The notes: generated by a model not told the origin, from the letters alone. Shown: positions 8,017-16,070, numbered from the stretch's first letter. The stretch: 36,075 nt of DNA from Bradyrhizobium altum (GCF_020889705.1 NZ_JACMYP010000060.1:1-36075); one strand, 5' to 3'. Program-made: numbers and translations.

Positions 8017-9888
8017 TCAGACGAGTTTGATCACCGATGCCGGCGGCACCGGCGCATAGAGCGCTTCGATGATGTCAGTGCGATGCTCCAGCACCGCACG
8101 CTGGTTGATCGAGCCCTTGTCGGTGACCTCGCCGCGATCGATCGACAGCGGTGTGTCGAGCAGGATCGCCCGCGCGATCCGGTTCGACGAACCGGTCGCG
8201 CTCGCAAGGACCCGCGCGAAACGTTCACGGAAAGCAGCACGCACCAGCGGGTCGTTGGCCGCAGCCGCGATGGCACCAGAGGCAAGCTGTGGATTGATCA
8301 GGCGGCAGCCATCGAGATCGAGGATCACGATCGCCGCCAGCTCGTCGCGGTTGAGCCCCGCGATCACGACGTCGCGCACCAGCGGCGCGCAGGTGCCGAC
8401 GAAGCGCGCCCTTAAGGGTCCGACGCTGACCCAGGTGCCGCTTGCCAGCTTGAAATCCTCGGCGATGCGGCCATCGAAATCGAAACCGGCATCGAGATCG
8501 CCGGCGTTGGCGGGCTTCAGCGCATCGCCGAACTTGTAGAAGCCTTCCTCGTCGAACGCCTTGGCGGTCAGTTCGGGCTGCCGCCAGTAGCCGGGCGTCA
8601 CGTTCGGACCCTTAGCGCGGACCTCGAGCTTGCCGTTGTTCGGGACCAGCTTCGCGTCATTGCCCGACACCGGAAGCCCGACATGGCCGGAGCGGCTGGT
8701 ATCGGGCCGCACCGACATGAAGAACGGCGAGGTCTCGGTGGCGCCGAGCCCGGTCAGCATCGGGACGCGATAGCCCGTCTCCTGCACCGCGAGCGCGTCG
8801 AGGCTGTTCCAAATGAACGGCGACAGCGCGGCGCCCGAGAAAAACATGGCATGCAGCCGGTGGAAGAATTTTGCCCGGAGGCCGGCATCGTCGCGCAGAT
8901 AGGGCAGCAGCGATTCATAGCCCTTGGGCACGTTGAAATAGACCGTCGGCGAGATCTCGCGCAGGTTGCGCACGGTCTCCTCGATCCCGCCAGGCATCGG
9001 CTTGCCCTCGTCGAGATACATCGAACCGCCGTTATAAAGCGTCAGCCCGACATTGTGGTTGCCGCCGAACGTGTGATTCCACGGCAGCCAGTCGACGATC
9101 ACAGGCGGCTCGTCCTTCAGGAACGCCAATGTCTCGCGCAGCATCACCTGGTTGGCGCAGATCATGCGCTGGGTGTTGATGACGGCCTTGGGATTGCCGG
9201 TCGAACCCGACGTCAGCAGGAATTTCGCGATGGTATCCGGACCGATCGCGGCATGGGTCGCGTCGAGGCGCGGATCTTCCGGCGACGCCATGAGATCGGC
9301 GAGCCGCGTCACCTCGCGGCCGGGTACAGCGCCGCGGCTCGCGGCGATCTCGACATCGGGTCCGACATTGGCGCGCAGGGCGTCGGCAAATTTGTCGGCA
9401 TCATCGACGAAGACGAGGCCCGGCGTCAAAAGCTTGATGACGAAGCTGAGCTTGCCGTAGTCGCGCGACACCAGCGAATAGGCCGGCGACACCGGACAGA
9501 ACGGAATGCCGGCATAGAGTGCGCCGAGCGCGACCAGCGCGTGATCGATCGAATTGCCCGACAGGATCACGATCGGCCGCTCGGCCGACAGCCCGCGGGC
9601 GATCAGCGCGGACGCAATGCGCCGGGTCGCCTCCAGCAATTGCGCGTAGGTGATCTGGCGCCAGCCGCCGCCGGCTGCGCGCTCGGCCATGAAGACGCGA
9701 TTCGGCTCGGCGTTTGCCCAGTGATGCAGGCGATCGGTGAGGCGAGTGGGAAAGTCGGCGAGATTGAGCTTGGGGCGGAGATAGATCGTGCCGTCGGCGC
9801 GGCGCTCGACGGTGACGTCGGGATTGCCGAACGAGATCGGGCGCAGCGGATGCGCACTCGCGGTGGACGCAGACGGCGTGGCGTTCAT
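8017..9888 (-). CDS. couB: Feruloyl-CoA / 4-coumaroyl-CoA synthetase (AMP-forming)
   Basis: 623 residues of the acyl-adenylate-forming family. The P-loop-like A3 motif LLTSGSTGNPKAV is at residues 224-236 and the conserved aspartate region GDA plus FDGRIAEDFKLASGTWV lie near the C-terminal hinge. The length and the IDHALVALGALYAGIPFCPVSPAYSL segment are typical of bacterial feruloyl-CoA synthases rather than plant-like 4CL. The start is fixed by an ATGA overlap with the upstream hydratase; the frame continues upstream but only inside that gene. It activates ferulate/p-coumarate with ATP and CoA. The symbol is by analogy to R. palustris CouB. Confidence 0.9.
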   Translation of the reverse strand: MNATPSASTASAHPLRPISFGNPDVTVERRADGTIYLRPKLNLADFPTRLTDRLHHWANAEPNRVFMAERAAGGGWRQITYAQLLEATRRIASALIARGLSAERPIVILSGNSIDHALVALGALYAGIPFCPVSPAYSLVSRDYGKLSFVIKLLTPGLVFVDDADKFADALRANVGPDVEIAASRGAVPGREVTRLADLMASPEDPRLDATHAAIGPDTIAKFLLTSGSTGNPKAVINTQRMICANQVMLRETLAFLKDEPPVIVDWLPWNHTFGGNHNVGLTLYNGGSMYLDEGKPMPGGIEETVRNLREISPTVYFNVPKGYESLLPYLRDDAGLRAKFFHRLHAMFFSGAALSPFIWNSLDALAVQETGYRVPMLTGLGATETSPFFMSVRPDTSRSGHVGLPVSGNDAKLVPNNGKLEVRAKGPNVTPGYWRQPELTAKAFDEEGFYKFGDALKPANAGDLDAGFDFDGRIAEDFKLASGTWVSVGPLRARFVGTCAPLVRDVVIAGLNRDELAAIVILDLDGCRLINPQLASGAIAAAANDPLVRAAFRERFARVLASATGSSNRIARAILLDTPLSIDRGEVTDKGSINQRAVLEHRTDIIEALYAPVPPASVIKLV

Positions 9889-10679
9889 GTCGGCTTCACC
9901 TTGGCGGTCTTGCGATCCAGGAAGGCACGGATGCGCTTCTTGGCCTCCTTGTCGCTCTGCGCCACCGTCGCCATCAGCGATTCCATCAAGAGGCCGGTCT
10001 GCGGATTGGCCTCGGCGATCATCGGCAGCGCCTGCAGCACCGCGAAGTTGGTCAGCGGCGCATTGGCGGCGACGCGCTCGGCAAGCTCCAGCGCTTTCGG
10101 CAACGCGCCGTCGGCTTCGGTGAGATATTGCGAGAAGCCGTAGGCCGCGCCCTCGGTCGCCGAATAGACCCGGCCGGTCAGCATCATGTCCGCCATCCTG
10201 GGCACGCCGATCAGGCGCGGCAGCCGCACCGATCCGCCGCCGCCGACGAAGATGCCGCGCTGACCTTCGGGCAGCGCGAAATAGGCCGACGGCTCGGCGA
10301 CCCGGATATGCGCGGCGCAGGCAAGCTCCAGCCCGCCGCCGATCACCGCGCCCTTCAGCGCGGCGATCACCGGCACGCGGCAATACTGGATGCGGTCGAA
10401 CACCCGGTGCCACATCTGGGAATGCACCAGCCCCTCGGTGGCGTCGCGTTCGGTGAGTTCGGAGAGATCGAGGCCGGACGAGAAATGATCGCCGACACCA
10501 TGGATGACGACGGCACCGACCGCGTCAGGAATCGCTGAAAAACAGTCCCGGAGCGCCAGGATGATGCCGTCATTGAGCGCATTGCGCTTGGCCGGCCGGT
10601 TGAGCCCGACGGTCAGCACCGCCCCTCGCGTCTCGATCCTGAGCAGCGAGGCATCACCCGCGTCGGTAGCGTTTCCCAT
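9885..10679 (-). CDS. couA: Enoyl-CoA hydratase (crotonase family), hydroxycinnamoyl-CoA hydratase candidate
   Basis: 264 residues. Oxyanion-hole segments are HFSSGLDLSEL (about residues 65-75) and GAVIGGGLELA (110-120). Both catalytic glutamates of true hydratases are present, Glu118 (GGGLELA) and Glu138 (LPEGQRGIF), exactly 20 residues apart as in rat mitochondrial hydratase. Known hydroxycinnamoyl-CoA hydratase-lyases replace the first glutamate, so a plain hydratase step is more likely. It is the first gene of the minus-strand catabolic operon, with operator-like palindromes 15-44 bases upstream. The symbol is by synteny with R. palustris couAB. Confidence 0.85.
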   Translation of the reverse strand: MGNATDAGDASLLRIETRGAVLTVGLNRPAKRNALNDGIILALRDCFSAIPDAVGAVVIHGVGDHFSSGLDLSELTERDATEGLVHSQMWHRVFDRIQYCRVPVIAALKGAVIGGGLELACAAHIRVAEPSAYFALPEGQRGIFVGGGGSVRLPRLIGVPRMADMMLTGRVYSATEGAAYGFSQYLTEADGALPKALELAERVAANAPLTNFAVLQALPMIAEANPQTGLLMESLMATVAQSDKEAKKRIRAFLDRKTAKVKPT

Positions 10680-10693
10680 GGCGTTATTGTTTC

Positions 10694-10738
10694 CTATTCA
10701 GAATAGTTATGTTTTATAACTATCATCACAGGAGTCAA
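10694..10738 (-). promoter_or_regulatory. Promoter/operator region of the hydratase-ligase operon
   Basis: On the minus strand a TTGACT (-35-like, plus-strand 10733-10738) is followed by an inverted repeat ATAGTTAT-N5-ATAACTAT at 10703-10723. That overlaps a second perfect palindrome, CTATTC-A-GAATAG, at 10694-10706. A repressor bound here would cover the -10 region. The neighbouring MarR protein is the obvious candidate. The -10 hexamer is not well defined. Confidence 0.55.
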
Positions 10739-11034
10739 GACAGGACATGACGAGGATAGAGTTGGTACGCGCAACTCCCCTCCACCCGTCGTCCCTGCGA
10801 AAGCAGGGACCCATAACCACAGGGTCGTGTTGTTGAGATGAGCTGTGGCCACAGCTCTGCGATCCAATTCGCAATCGTGGTTATGGGTCCCGGCTCAAGG
10901 CCGGGACGACACCAAATGTGTTGCACGGCCTGTGAGTCATACTTCCGCATTCTCGCGACATGATTTGTCCGAGGCTTGCTTGGCGTTTCGTCCTGGGGCG
11001 CGCCGCCTTCCCCTCGTCATTCCGCGGCTCGCGC
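10739..11034. other. Gene-free spacer between DUF3237 gene and hydratase operon
   Basis: About 300 bases without a supportable gene. It holds the family C repeat at 10788-10910 and ordinary GC-rich sequence after it. Short open frames here show no protein-like character. Confidence 0.6.
10788..10910. repeat. Palindromic intergenic repeat, family C copy 1
   Basis: The element begins GTCGTCCCTGCGAAAGCAGG and ends GGCCGGGACGAC. Inner inverted copies of CCCATAACCAC / GTGGTTATGGG are present. It shares ends and core with 24289-24410. Confidence 0.85.
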
Positions 11035-11496
11035 TCACAACACCTGATGCACGTCGATCACGACGCGGTCGGCGTGGCGGGCGGCGGAGCCGATGAAGAT
11101 GTGCTCCATCAGCCAGCGGTACTTTTCGGCGCCGGTTTCGAATTTCGGCACGGTGCGGAAGTAGATCAGCTTCGGGTCGACCGGTTCGCCGCGCTTCAGC
11201 TTCTCGAGCAGATCGACCGGCCCGAAGCGGATGCCCTTGTTCTCGACATAGATGACGGCGCCGTCGTCGGTCTCGAAGGCATATTTTGCCTCCAGCTCGA
11301 TCAGCTCGCTGGGCCGGATGATCTGGAAGTCGGCGCCGAACGGCAGCACCTTGCCGTTGACGGTCTCGCCCCTCACCTCGCCGCCGATGATCGGAATGAT
11401 GCGGCGGACGCCGGTGCCGATGTCGCCGGCGGACGTCACCTCCGCAATCCGGGCGGTGATGGTGAAGACGTATCTGGTCTGGAGCTCGGGCACCAT
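11035..11496 (-). CDS. DUF3237 domain-containing protein
   Basis: 153 residues from MVPELQTRYVF. The sequence TGVRRIIPIIGGEVRGETVNGKVLPFGADFQ is the DUF3237 hallmark, predicted to be a small beta-barrel. The ATG at 11496 is chosen because upstream in-frame sequence is the palindromic repeat at 11515-11562, not coding-like. It follows the TRAP large permease on the same strand, 65 bases away, and precedes the hydratase operon. Function is unknown; DUF3237 genes often sit in aromatic or xenobiotic degradation clusters, and the context here agrees. The start is moderately certain. Confidence 0.85.
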   Translation of the reverse strand: MVPELQTRYVFTITARIAEVTSAGDIGTGVRRIIPIIGGEVRGETVNGKVLPFGADFQIIRPSELIELEAKYAFETDDGAVIYVENKGIRFGPVDLLEKLKRGEPVDPKLIYFRTVPKFETGAEKYRWLMEHIFIGSAARHADRVVIDVHQVL

Positions 11497-11514
11497 GGAG
11501 AACCTATTTCTTGA

Positions 11515-11562
11515 GGCATGATCCTTTCGGAAAACCGGGTCCCACTTTTCCGGGATCATGCC
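11515..11562. repeat. Palindromic repeat, family D (GGCATGATCC...GGATCATGCC)
   Basis: Outer arms GGCATGATCC and GGATCATGCC flank a core containing CGGAAAACCGGG and CACTTTTCCGG. The stop codon of the TRAP large permease (TAG, 11564-11562) overlaps its edge. It separates that gene from the DUF3237 gene and may act as the terminator of the TRAP operon. Confidence 0.8.
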
Positions 11563-12878
11563 TAGCCTATCATGCGCTGCGGCAGCCAGGTCGCCAGCAA
11601 CGGGAACAGGATCAGGATCACCAGCCGGATCAGATCGGTGATCACGAACGGCAGCACGCCGACAAAGATCGTCGACATGTTGACGTCCTTGATGACGCTC
11701 TTGATCACGAACACGTTCATGCCGACCGGCGGATGGATCAGGCCGAGCTCCACCGTCATGACGATGATGATGCCGAACCAGATCGGATCGAAGCCGAGCG
11801 CGGTCACCACCGGAAACACGATCGGCACGGTGAGGATCACCATCGCCATCGCGTCCATCAGGCAGCCGAGCACTAGATACATCAGCAGGATCAGCGCCAG
11901 CACGCCATAGGGACCGATGCCGAGCCCGGTGAGGAACTCAGTGACGTTCTGCGGCGTCTGGGTGATGGTGAGGAAATAGCCGAAGCAGAGCGCGCCGATC
12001 AGCACGGTGAACACCGCCGCCGCGGTGCGCGTCGCCTGCAGCAGCGATTGCAGGATGCCGTCCTTGGTCAGCTTGCCCCGGAGGATGCCGATGATGAAGG
12101 CACCGACCGCGCCGACCGCGCCCGCCTCGGTCGGGACGAAGAAGCCGCCATAAAGCCCGCCGATCACGAACAGGAACAGCAGCAGCGGCGACCAGACGTC
12201 GCGCATCGCAAGCAAGCGCTCATGCCACGACGCCTTCTTGCCTGCCGGCAGGAAGCCCGGCCGCGTCACGCCGATGATGCCGATCGTGATCATGTGCATC
12301 GCGATTGCGAGCAGGCCCGGCACCACGCCGGCGATGAACAGCTTGCCGATGTCCTGCTGGGTGATGATGCCGTACACCGCGAGCACCGTGGATGGCGGCA
12401 GCATCGCCCCGAGCGTGCCGCCGACCGCGATCACGCCGGTGGAGAAGGATTGCGGATAGCCGAAGCGGCGCATCTCGGGATAGGCCACCGCCGAGAAGGT
12501 CGCGGCGGTCGCGACCGACGAGCCCGAGATCGCGGCAAAGCCGCCGCAGGCGGCGATGGTCGCAATGCCGAGCCCGCCCTTCCAGTGGCCGACAAAGGTG
12601 TTGGCGGCGCGGAACAGCTCGCGGCTGATGCCGGAGACGGACACGAAGGCGCCCATCAAAAGGAACATCGGGATCACGCCGAAGGAATAATCCGTCACCG
12701 TGCGCATCGTGGTCTGACCGACCAGTTTCAGCGCCGGAGCGAAGCCGGTGAGATAGCCAAAGCCGGTGATGCCGACGAGGCCCATCGCCATGCCGACGGG
12801 GACACGCAACAGCATCAGCGCGAACAGGCAAACGAAGCCGATGACGGCGACGGCCTCGGCACTCAAATCGAGACTCAT
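11562..12878 (-). CDS. TRAP transporter large permease (DctM/TarM-like)
   Basis: 438 residues, about twelve hydrophobic segments, the expected size of DctM. FLLMGAFVSVSGISRELFRAANTFVGHWKGGLGIATIAACGGFAAISGSS is the characteristic N-terminal DctM region, and GMNVFVIKSV lies near the C-terminus. It starts 6 bases after the small permease stop. As the ion-coupled channel subunit it works with the DctQ and DctP partners upstream. By neighbourhood (pobA divergent, hydroxycinnamate operon downstream) the substrate is probably an aromatic acid, as for TarPQM of R. palustris. Confidence 0.93.
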   Translation of the reverse strand: MSLDLSAEAVAVIGFVCLFALMLLRVPVGMAMGLVGITGFGYLTGFAPALKLVGQTTMRTVTDYSFGVIPMFLLMGAFVSVSGISRELFRAANTFVGHWKGGLGIATIAACGGFAAISGSSVATAATFSAVAYPEMRRFGYPQSFSTGVIAVGGTLGAMLPPSTVLAVYGIITQQDIGKLFIAGVVPGLLAIAMHMITIGIIGVTRPGFLPAGKKASWHERLLAMRDVWSPLLLFLFVIGGLYGGFFVPTEAGAVGAVGAFIIGILRGKLTKDGILQSLLQATRTAAAVFTVLIGALCFGYFLTITQTPQNVTEFLTGLGIGPYGVLALILLMYLVLGCLMDAMAMVILTVPIVFPVVTALGFDPIWFGIIIVMTVELGLIHPPVGMNVFVIKSVIKDVNMSTIFVGVLPFVITDLIRLVILILFPLLATWLPQRMIG

Positions 12879-12884
12879 GGCCGT

Positions 12885-13451
12885 CTACTCCGCAGTCTTG
12901 ATCTTGGCATCGTGGATATCTTCCGGACGGAAGATCAGGCGGTAGGTCCGGATCGCGATCAGCAGCACCGCGGAGACATCACCGAGCCACGACACCAGGA
13001 AGAACGGCCAGACCGGAACGCCGAGATCCATGGTGACGATGTGGCTGTTCCGGGTGTCGATCACCTTGTCGACCAGCGTGTAGGTCTGCACCGTCACCAC
13101 GAACAGCAGCACCAGCGTCGCGAAGATGTCGATCCAGCGCTGATAACGCGGCGAGGCATTGGCCCAGACCAGATCCACGGTGATGTGGGTGCCGCGATAG
13201 CTCGTCGCCGCGATGCCCCAGAAGATCAGGATGCCGAGCAGGAACTGGCCGAAATTGTAGTAGTCGGGGATCGTCACTGAGAAGAACTTGCGCATGAACA
13301 CCGCGGTGAAGGTGTTGAGCGCGACGACGCCGACGAAGAAGGCCGCCACCCATTCGATCGAATCGATGAAGCGGTCCATGAAATTCTTGCGCACCGGCTC
13401 GGGTGGACCGGTGATCGCGCCGTCCTGGGAAACTTCGGAATTGGCAGCCAT
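12885..13451 (-). CDS. TRAP transporter small permease (DctQ/TarQ-like)
   Basis: 188 residues with four hydrophobic segments (VAAFFVGVVALNTFTAVFM, FGQFLLGILIFWGIAATSY, IFATLVLLFVVTVQTYTLV, WPFFLVSWLGDVSAVLLIAI), the DctQ topology. The ATG at 13451 (MAANSEVS) is preferred over a more upstream start that would lie in the repeat at 13477-13575. An AGGAAG is 13 bases upstream, slightly far. It is followed 6 bases later by the large permease gene. Confidence 0.9.
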   Translation of the reverse strand: MAANSEVSQDGAITGPPEPVRKNFMDRFIDSIEWVAAFFVGVVALNTFTAVFMRKFFSVTIPDYYNFGQFLLGILIFWGIAATSYRGTHITVDLVWANASPRYQRWIDIFATLVLLFVVTVQTYTLVDKVIDTRNSHIVTMDLGVPVWPFFLVSWLGDVSAVLLIAIRTYRLIFRPEDIHDAKIKTAE

Positions 13452-13476
13452 GATTCGATCGTCGCTTCCTCGGCTC

Positions 13477-13575
13477 GTCATTCCGGGATGCGCCGCTTGG
13501 CGCAGGCCCGGAATCCATACGCCCGATCGTGGTTATGGATTCCGGGCTCGCGACTTCGTCGCGCCCCGGAATGAC
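13477..13575. repeat. Palindromic intergenic repeat, family A copy 2, inside the TRAP operon
   Basis: Bounded by GTCATTCC and GGAATGAC with inner CCCGGAATCCAT / ATGGATTCCGGG. It lies between the binding-protein gene (stop at 13584) and the small permease gene (start 13451), so a transcript of the operon would carry this large hairpin. Confidence 0.85.
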
Positions 13576-13583
13576 GGGGCGCG

Positions 13584-14612
13584 CTAGATCCCCGCCTCGT
13601 ACTTCTTCAGCGTGGCCTGCAGATCGGCCTCGATCTTCTCCGCATCGCCGCCGGCCTTCTTCACGGCCTCGGCCCAGCTGTCGCGCAGCGGCTTGACCGC
13701 CTTCTTCCACTCGGCGAGTTGATCCGCCGCCAGCGGATAGACCTCGTGGCCTTGCAGCGCCTTCATCTTGGTGCGGCCGTTGGCTTCGAAATCGGTCCAG
13801 GGATCGGTGACCTTGGAAGCCCATTCCGGCGTGCAATGATCGTCGATCACCTTCTTCTGGGCGTCCGACATCGCATTATATTTGGCGAGGTTGATGTTGT
13901 AGGTGAACACCGTCGTGTAGAGCGGCACGTCCATGTGGTACTTCACCACCTTGTCGATGCCGAACAGGAAGACCGATCCCCAGGGGAAGGTGATCTCGTC
14001 GGCGACGCCGCGCTCGATCGCATCGCGCGATTCCGGCGCGGAGGCCTGCACATTGGTGCCGCCGAACATCTTCACCATCTCGCCGATGGTGCTCTGGGCG
14101 GGGCGCACCTTCACGCCGCTAAGGTCGCTCGGCAGCACGATCTTCTTCTTGCCGTGCAGCGCGCCCGGATCGTGGATGAAGGCGAAGCAGAGCTTGGTGT
14201 CCTTCATCTCGGTTGGCGCGTATTTGTGGTACCACTCGTTCAGCGCCAGCGTGCCCTTCTTGCCGTCCGAGAACACGAACGGGAGCTGGCCCGCGGCCGC
14301 GATCGGGAAGCGGCCGGGCTGATAGCCGGGATTGACATAGGTGACGTCGGCGATGCCGTCGCGCGCCATGTCGTAATGGTCGAACGCCTTGCCGAGCTGC
14401 TCGGACGGAAACACGGTGACCTTGATGGTGCCGCCCGATGCCTTCTCGATGTCGGCGGCCCAGGCCTGCGTCGCCGGAACCAGCGGATGCGCCGGCGGCA
14501 CCCAGAGCGACACTTTGAGATTGACGGTCTTGTCCTGCGCCTGCGAAGGACCTGCGGCCGGCACGATGGCGGCGGCTGCCATCAGCAGCGCCAACAAACT
14601 CTTCCTCATCAC
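13584..14612 (-). CDS. TRAP transporter substrate-binding protein (DctP/TarP-like)
   Basis: 342 residues. The signal peptide MMRKSLLALLMAAAAIVPAAG-PSQAQ is followed by a DctP-type domain: SEQLGKAFDHYDMARDGIADVTYVNPGYQPGRF, then DLSGVKVRPAQSTIGEMVKMFGG with the conserved arginine that binds substrate carboxylates (VRPAQS), and ERGVADEITFPWG. GAGGAG lies upstream of the start. It is the first gene of the TRAP operon and divergent from pobA. An aromatic carboxylate ligand is inferred from location. Confidence 0.92.
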   Translation of the reverse strand: MMRKSLLALLMAAAAIVPAAGPSQAQDKTVNLKVSLWVPPAHPLVPATQAWAADIEKASGGTIKVTVFPSEQLGKAFDHYDMARDGIADVTYVNPGYQPGRFPIAAAGQLPFVFSDGKKGTLALNEWYHKYAPTEMKDTKLCFAFIHDPGALHGKKKIVLPSDLSGVKVRPAQSTIGEMVKMFGGTNVQASAPESRDAIERGVADEITFPWGSVFLFGIDKVVKYHMDVPLYTTVFTYNINLAKYNAMSDAQKKVIDDHCTPEWASKVTDPWTDFEANGRTKMKALQGHEVYPLAADQLAEWKKAVKPLRDSWAEAVKKAGGDAEKIEADLQATLKKYEAGI

Positions 14613-14656
14613 CTCTCCTCCTCTCCAGGACGGGCTTCGTGCCCGGTCTCATTACT

Positions 14657-14666
14657 TAACATGTTA
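14657..14666. promoter_or_regulatory. Palindrome TAACATGTTA upstream of the TRAP operon
   Basis: A perfect 10-bp palindrome 45-54 bases upstream of the TRAP binding-protein start, in an AT-rich stretch. It is a plausible operator or promoter element. No regulator can be assigned from sequence alone. Confidence 0.35.
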
Positions 14667-14775
14667 TCTAATTCGCACGGATATTCAAGACGAAATCCGC
14701 AGGGAGGACGCCTCGTCGCAGCCGGCCTCTCCGGCATCTTGCGCTGCGGCGAACGCAGGTCCCGCGCAAATCCGC

Positions 14776-14814
14776 CTTGCCAAAACTGTTATATGATATA
14801 GTTGCCTTGGCAAG
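14776..14814. promoter_or_regulatory. Nested inverted repeat in the TRAP / pobA divergent spacer
   Basis: Perfect 8-bp arms CTTGCCAA (14776-14783) and TTGGCAAG (14807-14814) enclose AACTGTTATATGATATAGTT (14784-14803), which itself has AACT / AGTT ends. It lies about 65-100 bases upstream of the pobA start and is likely a regulatory site for pobA and possibly the TRAP genes. The regulator is unknown; PobR-type proteins are not encoded in the window. Confidence 0.5.
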
Positions 14815-14877
14815 TTGATGGCGACCGCCCCGGCGCGGGCGCCTGCTGAAAGGCTATCCGATCGGGAGGAGCAGGTG

Positions 14878-16047
14878 TTGCGGACAAAAGTAGCAATCAT
14901 AGGCGCAGGTCCGGCCGGACTGTTGCTTGGGCAACTACTTCATACTTTCGGCGTAGACAACGTCATTCTCGAGCGGCAGACCCCGGATTACGTGCTGGGG
15001 CGGATCCGCGCCGGCCTGCTCGAGGAAGGCACCGTGTTGCTGCTCGACAGCGTCGGCGCCGGCGCGCGGCTGCACCAGGAAGGCCTGGTTCATCACGGCG
15101 TCGAGCTGGCGTTCGGCGGTGCACGGCACCGCATCGACATGCATTCGGCGACCGGCAAGACCGTGACCATCTACGGCCAGACCGAGGTCACGCTCGATCT
15201 GATGAACGCCCGCAAGGCGGCCGGCCTGACCTCGGTCTACTCCGCCGCCGACGTCACGCCGCATGATTTCGGCACCGATCATCCGCGCGTCACCTACGTC
15301 AAGGACGGCGTCACCTACGAACTCGCCTGCGATTTCATCGCCGGCTGCGACGGCTTCCACGGCGTCAGCCGCGCCAGCGTGCCGGCGTCGGCGATCACCA
15401 GCTACGAGCGGGTGTATCCGTTCGGCTGGCTCGGCATCCTCTCGGAAACGCCGCCGGTCTCGCCGGAGCTGATCTACAACAACCACGCGCGCGGCTTTGC
15501 GCTTTGCACGATGCGCTCGACCCATCGCAGCCGCTATTACGTGCAATGCTCGCTCGACGATCATGTCGATCAATGGTCGGACGAGCGGTTCTGGGACGAG
15601 TTGAAGCGCCGCCTCGACCAGAAGGCCGCCGACGAGATCGTCACCGGCCCCTCGATCGAAAAGAGCATCGCGCCGCTGCGCAGCTTCGTCGCCGAGCCGA
15701 TGCGGTTCGGCCGGATGTTCCTGGCCGGCGACGCCTCGCATATCGTGCCGCCGACCGGCGCCAAGGGCCTCAATCTTGCGGCCAGCGACGTGCATTATCT
15801 GTCGCAGGCGCTGCGCGAATATTACGACGAGAAATCCTCTTCCGGCCTCGACTTCTATTCGGCGAAGGCGCTGGCGCGGGTCTGGAAGGCGGTGCGCTTC
15901 TCCTGGTGGATGACCTCGATGCTGCACAAATTCCCCGACGAGGGCGAATTCGCCGCGCGCATCCAGATCGCCGAACTCGACTATCTCGTCAGTTCGAAGG
16001 CGGCTTCGACCTCGCTGTCGGAGAACTATGTGGGGCTGCCGTTTTAG
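14878..16047 (+). CDS. pobA: 4-hydroxybenzoate 3-monooxygenase
   Basis: 389 residues. The N-terminus MRTKVAIIGAGPAGLLLGQLLH aligns with known PobA starts and gives the family length, so the TTG at 14878 with GGGAGGA 7 bases upstream is chosen; earlier ATG codons would add an unrelated extension. GAGPAG is the FAD Rossmann motif. ILERQTPDYVLGRIRAGLLE, the DG-FHG segment (GCDGFHGVSR) and GDASHIVPPTGAKGLN (from residue 284) are all diagnostic. It hydroxylates 4-hydroxybenzoate to protocatechuate with NADPH and O2. It supplies the ring-attack step for the hydroxycinnamate pathway encoded downstream on the other strand. Confidence 0.95.
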   Translation: MRTKVAIIGAGPAGLLLGQLLHTFGVDNVILERQTPDYVLGRIRAGLLEEGTVLLLDSVGAGARLHQEGLVHHGVELAFGGARHRIDMHSATGKTVTIYGQTEVTLDLMNARKAAGLTSVYSAADVTPHDFGTDHPRVTYVKDGVTYELACDFIAGCDGFHGVSRASVPASAITSYERVYPFGWLGILSETPPVSPELIYNNHARGFALCTMRSTHRSRYYVQCSLDDHVDQWSDERFWDELKRRLDQKAADEIVTGPSIEKSIAPLRSFVAEPMRFGRMFLAGDASHIVPPTGAKGLNLAASDVHYLSQALREYYDEKSSSGLDFYSAKALARVWKAVRFSWWMTSMLHKFPDEGEFAARIQIAELDYLVSSKAASTSLSENYVGLPF

Positions 16048-16070
16048 ATGGCCTGCACGATAGTTGACCC

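Noticed and set aside
8683..10143. Long open frame on the plus strand opposite the CoA ligase gene
   Set aside because: It is antisense to a clear AMP-forming ligase and hydratase, rich in R, G and A without any motif; it is a GC-bias shadow.
9889..10413. N-terminal extension of the CoA ligase frame into the hydratase gene
   Set aside because: The ATGA overlap and family N-terminus place the start at 9888; the extension is a second frame of the hydratase.
12048..13280. Long plus-strand frame over the TRAP permease genes
   Set aside because: It is highly charged shadow sequence opposite clear membrane proteins.
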